From Paenibacillus sp. FSL R7-0273 (lineage in GTDB: Bacteria > Bacillota > Bacilli > Paenibacillales > Paenibacillaceae), in contig NZ_CP009283.1 in NCBI RefSeq assembly GCF_000758625.1, positions 6,776,501 to 6,840,500 on the forward strand: a stretch of 64,000 bases of DNA, given 5' to 3'. Under the pieces are notes generated by a model, which did no database searches, was not told where the DNA came from, and saw nothing but the letters and a program-made list of their open reading frames with translations. The position numbers and the translations under genes were made by a program. This document shows, in pieces, positions 35,157-45,107 of this stretch; the first letter of the stretch is position 1; each line of letters opens with the position of its first letter.

Positions 35157-37805
35157 TTACTTAGCGTTTACTGTTTTGTCATCAACGATAAGGTTTCCTG
35201 CAACGTCTTTAATAGTTGCGCCAACGTTAATTTTAACGCTGATGCTGTTGACATTGTTAGCATTCAGGTCAGAGTAACCTGCAAGTCTAACATAGTATTT
35301 ACCTGCATCGTTACCAACGCCGGCGATGAAGCCTCCGGAGATAGTAGCTGCTGTGGACGAGTTATTCACAATAATTGTGAAGTCACTAGCCTTCAGAGTT
35401 GTAACATCAACAGGCTCGGAGAACACCAATTGCAGAAGCGAAGTATCTCCAGTAGAAACAGCTGCAGACTCCAGGGTTGGACGAACGCCATCTTTCAGCA
35501 CTGGCTTAATATTCTTAGCAACTGTTACATTCCCAGCAGTATCAGCTACACCAAATGCAATGAACTCAACTGGTTCAGTTTTGCTGATTGCAGTTTTTGG
35601 AACGCGTACTTCAACTACTGCTTTAGTAGGGGAAGTTGCAGTTCCTTCAGAAGAAATTACCTGAGTGTAAGCACTGCTTGGAAGCGCCTTGCTACCCAGT
35701 GTGTAGCTGTTAATGTCACGCAGGGAGGCAATGCTCAAACCTTTGTCATCAGTAGCAGTTACAGTAAATACAATTTCAGTATTCGTGCCTGTAGGCTCAG
35801 CATAAGTGATGCTGGTTACATCTGGTCTTTCAGTATCAGTTGTTGTAGCAGCAGTTGCAGTAACAGCAACAGTAGTTGCAGCCAATTTATTCTTAGCAAG
35901 TGCTTTATCTACTACAAAACCTGCAGGCAGGCGCAGAGTGTAACCTCCGTCAAGACCCTTCACGTTAGGGAAAGTAACCTTGGCACCATCAACAGTTTGA
36001 CCGCTAAAGTTTGTGCTAAATACTTGACCAGTAGAATCCTTGATCAGAGTAAGTGCTCCACCAACATATTCAACATCTTCAGAGAATGTTACAACAAGAC
36101 CTTTATCAGTGCTGAATGTTGCACTAGCAACTGTAGGAGCTGTAGCATCTTTTACAATGGTGATGGATTGAGTCACAGGAGTTCCCAGAGTGTTACCCAG
36201 GGTATCACGAACAGTCGCTCCGAAGACCAGGTTACCGTTGAAAGTACCAGAATCAGGGAGCTTGAATCCTGCTGGAACGTTGAACTTAATAGTATCGCTG
36301 TCTTTATCAGTCACTACAGACAGTGTACCTTGAGCATCGCCGTAAGCACTCAACAGGCGTACGTTACCAATCAGAGATTCGTAACTTACTTTTTTGTTGA
36401 ACTTAACAGTGATTGAAGTATCACCTACTGGAGTAACAGAAGTGATAGTTGGAGCAGCAGTGTCAGCAGTAACTGCTACAGTTGCTTTAATTGGGTTAGG
36501 GTTTGCTTGGTTACCAGCAAAGTCAGTAACATTCAACAAGGACACTTCATAAGAAGAACCTGCATTCAATGTACCAGCGGTCAAGCTGAAAGTGTCGTAA
36601 GTTTCACGAGTCACAGTCGCAGACACACCATTTACGCTAGCAATGATACCAGCTGGTTTAACTGGCTCACTGAATTTAACGTAAACTTTGTTAGTAGTCG
36701 CTTTAGCAGCAGCAGTAACAGATGCAACAGTTGGAGCTGCAGTATCAGCAGCTGTCAGCAATGTGCTGTAAGAAGCAATTGCTGTTCCTGCAGTAGTCTT
36801 AACGCTGTCAGTCACAACTACAGTGTATTGTCCTTTAAGGAACTGAAGTTCTGGGAAGGTAACAGTAGCTTCTGTTCCAGCAGCGTTCACGCTAACTTCT
36901 GCACCGTCTGTAGTGATAGCAGCTTGATTGTTCAAAGCAATTACTTTGATAACGCCAGCTTTGAGCTTATCGTTGGAAGCCAAAGTGGAAGTATCAATAG
37001 CACGGTTGAACGTTACTACTACTTGCTTAGCATTTGGAACAGTAACGGATACTACCTTAGGTGCTGCCAGAGTTACTTTAGCAGTGTAGTTATGACCATT
37101 GTTAGTGAAGCTGATTGTCTGTTCAACACCTTCAACCAATGCAGTAGTCAGCGCTACAGTTGTAGTTGTTTTGTCAGCGAAAGTAACCAGCACGCTAGTT
37201 GGGCTCAGCGCTTCAGCGGATACTACAGCAGGAGCTGTAGTCAGGTTATCAACTGCATAAGCTGCTTCTACTACCAAAGAGCGAGTAGCGTTAGCTTTGA
37301 AGTTGGTGCCTTGGGCAACCAGACCAGCGTTGATAACTGCTTGAGCATAGCCCTTAGCCCATGCGGATGCAGAGTTATCAGTTGTTGCTGGAGTTTCCAG
37401 TTTCAGAGCGCGGAACAATACAGCCGCTACTTCTTCAACTGTTACTTTACCGTTGTAATCGAAGATACCTTTAACAGTATCTTTACCTTGCATCAGGTTA
37501 GCTGCAGTAACAGCTTCGATGTAAGGAACAGCCCAGTTAGTAGCTGTGTAACCTTTGTCATTGTAAGACAGCTTGCCAGTTACTTCAGTAAGATCGAACA
37601 GCTTAGTAACGATCTTAGCGAATTCAGCACGAGTCAGATCTTTTTCAAGATGAGCTTGACCGTCTGGGTAGCCGTTCAGGATACCTTTAGCAGCCAAAGC
37701 GTCGAATTTAGCTTGTGGAGTTGTTGCAGTTTCACCAAATGCTACAGAGGCAAACATTGAGAATGCCATTGCTGTAGATAATGCTACGGATAAAATTTTC
37801 TTCAT
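35157..37805 (-). CDS. Putative main S-layer protein, N-terminal SLH repeats
   Basis: 882 residues from ATG 37805. MKKILSVALSTAMAFSMFAS is a signal peptide. Three SLH units follow within the first 200 residues: AAKGILNGYPDGQAHLEKDL with TRAEFAKIVTKLFDL, NWAVPYIEAVTAANLMQGKD, and AQAVINAGLVAQGTNFKANA. The rest is beta-rich repeats with conserved VKFNKKV- and VTFSEDV-type motifs, as in SbsA-like S-layer proteins. Strong, uniform codon use, a long leader with two promoters and tandem starts suggest high expression. The frame is open back to 37910, with a possible upstream start at 37877 after AAAGGGGG. Translation from 37805 follows AAGGAGGAG. The SLH part would bind pyruvylated SCWP. Confidence 0.9.
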   Translation of the reverse strand: MKKILSVALSTAMAFSMFASVAFGETATTPQAKFDALAAKGILNGYPDGQAHLEKDLTRAEFAKIVTKLFDLTEVTGKLSYNDKGYTATNWAVPYIEAVTAANLMQGKDTVKGIFDYNGKVTVEEVAAVLFRALKLETPATTDNSASAWAKGYAQAVINAGLVAQGTNFKANATRSLVVEAAYAVDNLTTAPAVVSAEALSPTSVLVTFADKTTTTVALTTALVEGVEQTISFTNNGHNYTAKVTLAAPKVVSVTVPNAKQVVVTFNRAIDTSTLASNDKLKAGVIKVIALNNQAAITTDGAEVSVNAAGTEATVTFPELQFLKGQYTVVVTDSVKTTAGTAIASYSTLLTAADTAAPTVASVTAAAKATTNKVYVKFSEPVKPAGIIASVNGVSATVTRETYDTFSLTAGTLNAGSSYEVSLLNVTDFAGNQANPNPIKATVAVTADTAAPTITSVTPVGDTSITVKFNKKVSYESLIGNVRLLSAYGDAQGTLSVVTDKDSDTIKFNVPAGFKLPDSGTFNGNLVFGATVRDTLGNTLGTPVTQSITIVKDATAPTVASATFSTDKGLVVTFSEDVEYVGGALTLIKDSTGQVFSTNFSGQTVDGAKVTFPNVKGLDGGYTLRLPAGFVVDKALAKNKLAATTVAVTATAATTTDTERPDVTSITYAEPTGTNTEIVFTVTATDDKGLSIASLRDINSYTLGSKALPSSAYTQVISSEGTATSPTKAVVEVRVPKTAISKTEPVEFIAFGVADTAGNVTVAKNIKPVLKDGVRPTLESAAVSTGDTSLLQLVFSEPVDVTTLKASDFTIIVNNSSTAATISGGFIAGVGNDAGKYYVRLAGYSDLNANNVNSISVKINVGATIKDVAGNLIVDDKTVNAK

Positions 37806-38002
37806 AACCTTTTTTTCTCCTCCTTGGACATTCATGAACTTTGTGTTTTCTTTAGTTGGGTAGCTCATGTTACTCATTAGTCGATGCACCCCCTTTCCCG
37901 AGTTGAGCATATTAAGTATAAATAATGTCTGTGACGGGTATCACAGAAACTTGTAAACAAGCTGAAGGCATATTAATACTAGATTCCTAATTCTACCTAA
38001 GT

Positions 38003-38031
38003 ATTATACAATGTGCCTCAAGTCACGTAAA
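38003..38031 (-). promoter_or_regulatory. Sigma-A-type promoter P1 of the S-layer gene
   Basis: -35 TTTACG (38031-38026), 17-bp spacer, -10 TATAAT (38008-38003) on the minus strand, about 190 bases from ATG 37805. The rest of the 37806-38470 gap holds only this promoter, a second one, and the terminator of the next gene. Confidence 0.7.
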
Positions 38032-38245
38032 GCTAATTTTTCCATCTGGCATCTCGGAGCCCAAGAGCTTAATTCCGCAAGTGCCTGGTGTGAATGACTC
38101 TACATCTTAAACGCAGAAGGTTTTAAAAAGTTGCGCTTCGTTCAAAAGTTTTTTCGAAAAAATATTGCTGTGCTCCGCCTGATCATCAAATGATACATTT
38201 GTAACTTCTACTAACTATTGTTAATCATGGGCGGCTACGGGAATT

Positions 38246-38275
38246 AGTATAGCATAGAGGCTTTCGCAGCGTCAT
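38246..38275 (-). promoter_or_regulatory. Sigma-A-type promoter P2 of the S-layer gene
   Basis: -35 ATGACG (38275-38270), 18-bp spacer, -10 TATACT (38251-38246). It would give a leader of about 430 bases, which is typical of S-layer genes. Confidence 0.45.
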
Positions 38276-38426
38276 TAAGCAATATTTGTTAAGTAAATAA
38301 ACATATTTCCCCTTTTTTAAACCTGTATATAGGTCTATGTTGCATCACAAATAAAGCATCGTCAATGAGTATGGCACGAAGGCAGGATGAGGAGTTCCCA
38401 GCCGCTCCTAAAATTCAGATGATATC

Positions 38427-38452
38427 AAAAAAAGCGCCGTTGCCGGCGCTTT
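38427..38452 (-). terminator. Terminator after the 38471-38812 gene
   Basis: AAAGCGCCG and CGGCGCTTT pair as a 9-bp stem with a four-base loop, followed by T7 on the minus strand. Confidence 0.93.
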
Positions 38453-38470
38453 CCTTCTATAAACATATCC

Positions 38471-38812
38471 CTAACGGATCTTCATGGATAGCTGGATCAA
38501 TTCCTGTCGTTTCTCAGGGCTCGCATTTACATTCTCGTACATGGCATCAATTGCTGCACGGTTATCGCGGTAGGTCTTCTCATGCTTGATAGTGGTGTGG
38601 GACCATTCAATCAAAGCATTCTCCGCAACAACAAGATCATTATAGGCATTATGGAATCCGGTCTCCTGTACAAGCTCTTCCATTACTTCCTGTGTGATTT
38701 CCTGCAACGCGCGCTTTGCAGCAATTTCCTTCTCCAAAACTTTAGCTCTATTCTCAAACAGGTTCTTTGCTTTCGTGTAATCCAGCTGCGCTTTTGATAA
38801 AATCGGTTTCAT
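38471..38812 (-). CDS. Small helical protein, function unknown
   Basis: 113 residues, almost wholly predicted coiled or helical (KAKNLFENRAKVLEKEIAAK, ALQEITQEVMEELVQETG), with no membrane segment or signal peptide. It has its own AAAGGTG ribosome site and terminator. No family is recognised. It lies between two S-layer-type genes but is a separate transcription unit. Confidence 0.75.
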   Translation of the reverse strand: MKPILSKAQLDYTKAKNLFENRAKVLEKEIAAKRALQEITQEVMEELVQETGFHNAYNDLVVAENALIEWSHTTIKHEKTYRDNRAAIDAMYENVNASPEKRQELIQLSMKIR

Positions 38813-39004
38813 CGATGGCTTTCACCTTTCAGAAAAAAATTATTTTCTAAGTTATTGTAACGTAAAACAGTGCAGAATACAAAGTTAATGTCGTCAATAT
38901 GTAATTTCCTTCAATTAAACAGCTGCACATTCATACTTAAAGTATATCCTCTTCTGCTCAAATTAACTCTTCATCTCATACACTAAATAAACAGCTTTAT
39001 GATC

Positions 39005-39046
39005 AAAAGAAACCGGGCCGCGAACGGTTGTCGCAGCCCGGCGGTT
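39005..39046 (-). terminator. Terminator of the 39058-42939 SLH gene
   Basis: CCGGGC and GCCCGG pair, extended inwards by GC pairs, and are followed by TTTCTTTT on the minus strand. Confidence 0.8.
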
Positions 39047-39057
39047 CAAATACGGTA

Positions 39058-42000
39058 TTAATTGAAGGTTTTCGGGAAAATGCTAGTGCTCTTCTGCAGA
39101 AGGGCAACCGCAATCTTGCCGGCTTCCGCTCTGGTGAGCTTCCCCTTCGGATTGAAGTTGTATATCGGCTTCGTCTGACCGGTAACTGTAATTGCACTGC
39201 CTTCCATGATCTTCGCCTTGGACACTGCCTCTACCGCGGGGCGGGAGTAGTAATCCATGCTGCCTGAATCAACAAAGGACTTATTGAGGCTGGCCAGCAG
39301 CTTGGCATCATTCGCTGACATTTTCAGCTTAAGCGCACGGGCTATCATAACTGCAGCCTGCTCTCTTGTCAGCGCCTGGTCCGGACCGAAGAATCCATCA
39401 CTCAGGCCCGTGACAATCCCCGCTCTCGCGGCTGTCTCAATGCTCTTGAAATTCCAGGTTGTTGATACAGCTTCCGGCACGATATCAAAGAAGGTCTGCT
39501 TGTTCGCATCATAGTCCAGCGGAATATTAAGACCGGTAACCAGCAGGGTTGCGAATTCGCCGCGGGTCGTTGTATCATCGGCGCCAAACGCGTCAGACCG
39601 CAGGTTGGTCATAATTCCTTTGGAATATAGGCCGTTCAGAATATTTCTCGCCCACGGATGGTTCGTAATGTCGGTAAACCCGCGGCGAAGCTTCATAACT
39701 GTATAATAGCCGAACTCATCAAATGGAACAGTAACGGTATGATTCTTGGTATCTACTTCACCGCCGATGTTCTCCCACTTGCCTGAATCCGTATACCGGA
39801 AAACAGTAACGGTCGAGCCAACCTCATCCACCACGTTTGGACTGAAGCTAAGCTTCAATTCACCGCGCTGGGATGGGACGATTTTGCGTGTCTGGCTGAT
39901 CTGGGTGAAATTGCCCTCGATAGAGTATGGGGCCACTCCGTTTGTTGCAGGCACATAACTGCTGCTGCCCTTTGTGCCTACCTCTCCAAGACCGCCGCTC
40001 AGCCAGTAAATATCCGATACTCTGGAGAAGTTACTGTTCGTCGCCGTTGATGTGAACCGTAGTACCAGCTCCTGCAGAATGACAAGCTGCTTCTGTACTC
40101 CTACATATCTTTCATCGACCGGGCTGACGTTAATGATATTGCCATAGTCGTTTTTGCGCTCTACAACGCCATCAGTTGGGTCCGCAATCCCGAACAACAG
40201 CTTGGTATCAGGGTAATACTTTGCCGCACCGGTACTGGTATAACCCTTCATCAGCGTTCCTTTAGGGAAATTCAGCTCCAGCTGCTTGTTAAACACGCTG
40301 TATTTGGTCGCAACCTTCTCCGCCATATACTCCGTATCAATCTGCACTGCACTGGCGTAATATACAGTGACAGTATCGTTAAGAGTCGAGTCCTCACGTA
40401 CGATCTGAATCTTTATTGAAGTGGCTTTGTCCGGCTTCAGACCGACATAATCGTAGGTGAAGCGGTTAGCCAGGTCAGAACGCGGTACCGCCTCGTACTT
40501 GTCGATCATAACCTTAGTTGCGCCTTCGGCTTCAATATCAAAACGTACAAAGTTCTTGTTAACTACAATCTGGTCTCCGACTGTGGCTACAGGCGCCAAA
40601 ATGCGGTAAGGCAATACTTCGCGTACAATTTCAATTCTTTGTGTTGTTCTGGCTCCGGTCTTATTGATCAACTCCAGCGTGTAGACATGGCTTCCCGGTG
40701 CATCGAACTTCAAATCACGGATCCGCAGCAGGAAGTCCTTGGTTGTTCCTACATAGTCATAAATTAATGAGCCATAGGTACCCGGTGAGGTATAGTTGTC
40801 TACGTTATTTTCTTTGAGCATATCGGTTATACCAACAGAGGTAAAGACCAGATCAGAGCCCATATAGAGGTTAAGGATCGTCGCTCCTCCGCCTTGCAGC
40901 ACCAGATCATAATTATCTCTGGTCGTTACATACTTGCCGTCAGTATAAGTAATCTCCGCCGGCAGGGTCAGAATCGCATTGCGTTTGGCATCATTAGAAC
41001 GGGAATCCGTCTCAAAGACCGGGCGGTTTGCGGTCAGCACCGGATGAAACTGCGACAGATTGGACACATTGGTATCAATGATGTAAATGCGCAGCTCTTT
41101 GGTAATGACACGCTGGTTACCGGAGGAGTCCATGGAAATACCGGTGAACAGCAAGGTGTTCTCACCATATACCAGCGGTCCTGCCTGATCAATTTTCAGA
41201 GTGACTCTGAATTTAGGAGCAGACATGCTTACATTAAACTGCGGGGTGCCAGATGTATCCCACGAAGCGCTGTCTTTACCGTTAATCTGGAATTGGGCGT
41301 TCGAGATATTCTCAAAACCGATATACTCACCTTCAACAGTAATGCTTGTAGTCGAATTCGAGTTATATTCGATTGTCTGACCATCCTGCAGGTTGCTGAC
41401 ATAGATATAGTTCTTGGATACATATGAAATATCTACGTTGTACACCGAATTAGAGCTGCCGTATTTAAATTGTACCTTCTGTTGTCCATTAGAGAAGCCT
41501 GTAATTCTATAGACCTGCTCAGTACCGTCACCAGCAAGCCCTGTTGCGTTAACCTTTGTAAGAACAAGGCCCTTAGTGCTCAGAGGCAGATACATCGCAG
41601 TCAACTCGCCTTTAGGCACTACATTAGTCTTAAGCATAATGTAGAAATTATCTTTTTCCATCTGCTGTCCGTTCAGCGGCAGCTTGGATACATTTGCAAT
41701 GCTTTTTCCCGTATCATAATCAGGAAGATAGTAGATGTTGTTGATTACCGTTTCACCTGGAACATAATAATATGACTTTACAAGTGAAGCAGTAAAATTA
41801 CCGAATCTAACGGTAAGTGTAAAATCATTGCCTCCCGTAGCAATCGGAACATCCTCTGAGGTTGTAAATTTCACCAGCTTATATGCAGGTGTAATACCAT
41901 CAGGGCCGGGAATCGTCATTTCTTGAGTGGTCGTGATTGTTCTAATCTTAACCTCACTAGTTGTACCGGCATTGATAACAAATTCTCCTGCTCCTGTAGC

Positions 42001-42939
42001 TCCTCCGAAAGGAGATGCGTTATAAGGAAGCAGAATCTCCCCGGACAGGCCTGCCGTAAATTTGTTTTCAACTGATAGCGTAGGTGTATTATCAATCAGC
42101 GAATACGGGCTGTTGGCGTGAACCAGATTTAATGATGCATAAGGCTGGTCCGTATCAAAGAAATACACATTACGGTCTATCGTTATTTTGTCAGAGGCAT
42201 TCTGCACAATAATCTGAAGCGAGCTTAATCCAGGCTTCAATGTTAAGGCAGGTGTGAAAAAGGTTCCGTCCTCCAGCAAAGAGGTCTGAAGGGCTGTACC
42301 TCCGTTAAGGGATACTGTTACTTTAGTAGCGTTGGCTACCTTGCCTTGCAGGGTAATCGAAGATACCGGAACAACTACCTGTGTTCCTTCATTTAAGTTA
42401 AGTGCAGCAGGCCCGCCCAACACTTGAAGAGACGTAATAAACGGCACTCTGTCATACAGGACATAGAAGGACTCTGAACGGGTCAAATTCCCCTGAAGGC
42501 CTGAAAATGTAATTTTGTTAAAGCCAGAATAAAGCGTCACTCCGCTGGTTACAAAACGGTTGCCGGGGCTGTTTGTATCCGTTGTTACAGTCCCTGTTGT
42601 CAGCCGGGTAGAATCTGTAACCCATTTACCTGTGCTGTCCTGCGACAGCTGCTCCACAACAACCTTCATTGTGGTGGACGTTACCTGTGAGTAAACACCG
42701 GTTATATTAAGCGTCTGATTACTCGTCAAAAAAACTCTATCACGGGTGATAGCATTAGCTGCCTCTGCACGGGCACTTGGATCCAGCACCACTGTGGAAC
42801 GCAATGTCTGATCATCCGGAGTAAAATAAGTCGTGACAGCATCGGCTGCCGCCGCCTGAGGCATATATTTGCCCGGTAACATAGAAACGATCAGAGCCGC
42901 AAGCAGCACCCAGACAAATGGTCTCTTAAAGCGTTGCAT
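39058..42939 (-). CDS. Large SLH-domain surface protein
   Basis: 1293 residues. A signal peptide (FVWVLLAALIVSMLPG, then PQAAAADA) is followed by a long beta-rich region without a clear enzyme motif and by three C-terminal SLH repeats: ARNILNGLYSKGIMTNLRSD with TRGEFATLL, ARAGIVTGLSDGFFGPDQAL, and YNFNPKGKLTRAEAGKIAVA. SLH repeats anchor it to pyruvylated SCWP. The ATG at 42939 follows AAAGGAGAG. It lies directly downstream of the SCWP gene block and is a candidate co-regulated surface protein; its ligand or role is unknown. Confidence 0.88.
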   Translation of the reverse strand: MQRFKRPFVWVLLAALIVSMLPGKYMPQAAAADAVTTYFTPDDQTLRSTVVLDPSARAEAANAITRDRVFLTSNQTLNITGVYSQVTSTTMKVVVEQLSQDSTGKWVTDSTRLTTGTVTTDTNSPGNRFVTSGVTLYSGFNKITFSGLQGNLTRSESFYVLYDRVPFITSLQVLGGPAALNLNEGTQVVVPVSSITLQGKVANATKVTVSLNGGTALQTSLLEDGTFFTPALTLKPGLSSLQIIVQNASDKITIDRNVYFFDTDQPYASLNLVHANSPYSLIDNTPTLSVENKFTAGLSGEILLPYNASPFGGATGAGEFVINAGTTSEVKIRTITTTQEMTIPGPDGITPAYKLVKFTTSEDVPIATGGNDFTLTVRFGNFTASLVKSYYYVPGETVINNIYYLPDYDTGKSIANVSKLPLNGQQMEKDNFYIMLKTNVVPKGELTAMYLPLSTKGLVLTKVNATGLAGDGTEQVYRITGFSNGQQKVQFKYGSSNSVYNVDISYVSKNYIYVSNLQDGQTIEYNSNSTTSITVEGEYIGFENISNAQFQINGKDSASWDTSGTPQFNVSMSAPKFRVTLKIDQAGPLVYGENTLLFTGISMDSSGNQRVITKELRIYIIDTNVSNLSQFHPVLTANRPVFETDSRSNDAKRNAILTLPAEITYTDGKYVTTRDNYDLVLQGGGATILNLYMGSDLVFTSVGITDMLKENNVDNYTSPGTYGSLIYDYVGTTKDFLLRIRDLKFDAPGSHVYTLELINKTGARTTQRIEIVREVLPYRILAPVATVGDQIVVNKNFVRFDIEAEGATKVMIDKYEAVPRSDLANRFTYDYVGLKPDKATSIKIQIVREDSTLNDTVTVYYASAVQIDTEYMAEKVATKYSVFNKQLELNFPKGTLMKGYTSTGAAKYYPDTKLLFGIADPTDGVVERKNDYGNIINVSPVDERYVGVQKQLVILQELVLRFTSTATNSNFSRVSDIYWLSGGLGEVGTKGSSSYVPATNGVAPYSIEGNFTQISQTRKIVPSQRGELKLSFSPNVVDEVGSTVTVFRYTDSGKWENIGGEVDTKNHTVTVPFDEFGYYTVMKLRRGFTDITNHPWARNILNGLYSKGIMTNLRSDAFGADDTTTRGEFATLLVTGLNIPLDYDANKQTFFDIVPEAVSTTWNFKSIETAARAGIVTGLSDGFFGPDQALTREQAAVMIARALKLKMSANDAKLLASLNKSFVDSGSMDYYSRPAVEAVSKAKIMEGSAITVTGQTKPIYNFNPKGKLTRAEAGKIAVALLQKSTSIFPKTFN

Positions 42940-43031
42940 GTGTTTATCTCTCCTTTAAGTTAAAGTTCTCTTCGTGACCTTCACTTTTTTTTATATCGGT
43001 TACTTCCAGCTATCTTGTTAGGGAGAAAAGC

Positions 43032-43062
43032 AAAAAACTCATCCTTAAAAAGGATGAGTTTT
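43032..43062. terminator. Bidirectional terminator between tagO-like and SLH genes
   Basis: AAAACTCATCCTT and AAGGATGAGTTTT form a perfect 13-bp stem with a three-base loop. T-rich flanks occur on both strands; for the minus strand it ends the tagO-like gene. Confidence 0.9.
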
Positions 43063-43100
43063 GTTAATTTAACAATAAAAACCTGGATTATGGCAGAATT

Positions 43101-44228
43101 CTAAGATTTCGAGCTGCGCTGAGGTGCAAGTTTAAGACGCATTCTCAGGAACAGATCAATAAGCGGACGTTTGGTTTTGCTGATGACTCCTGTAATTTCT
43201 GCACCGATCTGCAGGAAGAACAGCATGACGCATATGACTACAAAAGTTACCCAGTTTGCTTCGTATAGCGATGCAGAAGTCTGAATAACAGCCAAGACAC
43301 CAAAGAAAGCGGCGATGCCGTAAATAATCAGCACCGTCTGGCGGTGGCTGAATCCAAGCTCGCGCAGGCAGTGGTGCAGATGCCCTTTGTCAGGTGCAAA
43401 AATCGGTTTTTTCTGCAGCTTACGGCGTACGATTGCAAAGAAGGTATCTGATAAAGGCACTCCGATAATGAGAAGCGGTGTGATAAAGGATACGACTGCG
43501 ATCTGCTTGAATCCGAGCAGTGCCAGCAATGCCAGACAGAACCCGAGAAACAGTGAACCTGTATCACCCATGAAAATTTTGGCTGGATGAAAGTTAAAGA
43601 ACAGAAATCCTAAGATACTGCCCAGCAGCAGCAGGCACAGTAGCGCAACCATTGTATTGCCCATCAGAAACGCCATGACAGCAATAGTAGCAATTGCTAT
43701 ACCTGAAACACCGGCAGCGAGCCCGTCCAGACCGTCAATCAGGTTAACCGCGTTGGTGACACCGACAATCCAGAAAATCGTCAGCGGTACGGCAATCCAG
43801 CTCTCCAGCGAGGAGTACGTATTATTAAATGGAATGTTTACGAAATCAACAGTAATGCCAAAACCGAAAACGACGATGCATGCTGCAGCAATTTGGCCCA
43901 GCAGCTTCACTTTGGCAGAAAGCTCGAACCGGTCATCAAGACCGCCGATCAGAACAATCAGCCCGCCCCCGCACAGCAGCGCTTTGATGAAATTCGTCTC
44001 CCGCGGAGTGAAATCGTACGGAATAATCGGCAACACGGCAAGCAGGCCTAACACAAACGCCAGGAAAATACCCAGTCCGCCAAGGCGGGGCATAATTCTT
44101 GTATGCACTTTACGGGCATTCGGCACATCTGTGGCACCGATCTTAATAGCGAATTTCTTCACTAGCGGTGTCAGGAGAAGCGCAAGTCCCATGCACACAA
44201 TAAATCCGGCGATGTATACAATTAACAT
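43101..44228 (-). CDS. tagO: Undecaprenyl-phosphate N-acetylglucosamine 1-phosphate transferase (TagO/WecA)
   Basis: 375 residues, polytopic (about 10-11 membrane helices). It transfers GlcNAc-1-P from UDP-GlcNAc to undecaprenyl phosphate, the first step of SCWP or teichoic-type polymer synthesis at the inner face of the membrane. Motifs: LIGGLDDRFELSAKVK, NAVNLIDGLDGLAAG, FNFHPAKIFMGDTGSLFLGF and the terminal PDKGHLHHCLREL. ATG 44228. It is the last gene of the block with csaB and tagA. The 116-bp gap to tagA shows no terminator. Confidence 0.93.
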   Translation of the reverse strand: MLIVYIAGFIVCMGLALLLTPLVKKFAIKIGATDVPNARKVHTRIMPRLGGLGIFLAFVLGLLAVLPIIPYDFTPRETNFIKALLCGGGLIVLIGGLDDRFELSAKVKLLGQIAAACIVVFGFGITVDFVNIPFNNTYSSLESWIAVPLTIFWIVGVTNAVNLIDGLDGLAAGVSGIAIATIAVMAFLMGNTMVALLCLLLLGSILGFLFFNFHPAKIFMGDTGSLFLGFCLALLALLGFKQIAVVSFITPLLIIGVPLSDTFFAIVRRKLQKKPIFAPDKGHLHHCLRELGFSHRQTVLIIYGIAAFFGVLAVIQTSASLYEANWVTFVVICVMLFFLQIGAEITGVISKTKRPLIDLFLRMRLKLAPQRSSKS

Positions 44229-44344
44229 TTGAAAAGTCGACCCCCATTTCTCTACCGCATTGAATTATACGCTGAACTAAAAGCAAATTCCAATTCCGTT
44301 TTTGGGCTGTTGTTCGGATATTCCCGGTATATTTGCTCATTTTT

Positions 44345-45100
44345 CTAGGCTTTTGTCACTTTATCTTTCTCACGCAGTACTTTTACTGCAAATTTCGGCA
44401 GCGCAAGCATTCTTTTATAGCGGGTTGGTTCTTTTAAAAGGCGGTATAACCATTCCGCACGCAGTTTCTGGAAGGCAATCGGCGCCCGTTTGCTTTTGCC
44501 GGAGATCACATCGAAACTCCCGCCTACTCCCATCATCACAGGAATATTCAGCTTGGACTTGTATTTGGCGATCCATGGCTCCTGGCTGTCCGCACCCCTG
44601 GCAACAAAGAGCAAATCAGGCTGGGACTCCGTAATATCGGCAACTACCGCCTCATCCGACTCCGGCCCGAAGAAGCCATCACGGTAACCGGCTATGATAA
44701 TACGCGGATATTGTGATTGTAACCTGGAGACGGTCTCCCGAATCACCTCAGGCGTTGAACCCAGCAGGTAAACCTTCCAGCTATAGCTTTCGCCTTGGCG
44801 CAGTAATTCATGTAAAAGATCAAATCCGGCTACACGTTCAGCTACAGGCTCCTTACAATAATCAGCGGCCCAGACTACGCCTGTCCCGTCAGGAACAACC
44901 AGCTCGGCCGATTTCATAATGTCCATGTAGGACGGATTCTCCAGAGCAGCCATCACCATAATGGGATTTGCAGTAATGACCTGATGCGGCTCCCGGTTAC
45001 GCACAGCTTCAGTCAGGTAGGCAACTGTAGCCTGCATATCAACCTTGGAGACACGTATGCCAAAAATCGGTACAGTAGGTAAAATACTATCTGCTTTCAC
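44345..45100 (-). CDS. tagA: WecG/TagA/CpsF family glycosyltransferase
   Basis: 251 residues. It adds ManNAc (or a related sugar) to lipid-linked GlcNAc, the second step after TagO. Family motifs: TANPIMVMAALENPSYMDI, LVVPDGTGVVWAA with the conserved Asp, YLLGSTPEVIRETVSRL, and GVGGSFDVISGKSKRAP with the basic EWLYRLLKEPTRYKRM near the end. No membrane helix; the basic tail mediates membrane association. GTG 45100, with AAAGGATG. It follows csaB after a seven-base gap. Confidence 0.92.
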   Translation of the reverse strand: MKADSILPTVPIFGIRVSKVDMQATVAYLTEAVRNREPHQVITANPIMVMAALENPSYMDIMKSAELVVPDGTGVVWAADYCKEPVAERVAGFDLLHELLRQGESYSWKVYLLGSTPEVIRETVSRLQSQYPRIIIAGYRDGFFGPESDEAVVADITESQPDLLFVARGADSQEPWIAKYKSKLNIPVMMGVGGSFDVISGKSKRAPIAFQKLRAEWLYRLLKEPTRYKRMLALPKFAVKVLREKDKVTKA

Positions 45101-45107
45101 GTTGCAA

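Noticed and set aside
35430..37760. Two long plus-strand open frames (about 330 and 420 codons) opposite the main S-layer gene
   Set aside because: They are Ser/Cys-rich, have no ribosome site or family match, and mirror the repetitive coding sequence of the SLH protein.
43032..43062. Considered as a promoter-operator palindrome
   Set aside because: A 13-bp perfect stem with T-rich flanks just after a stop codon is better explained as a bidirectional terminator.
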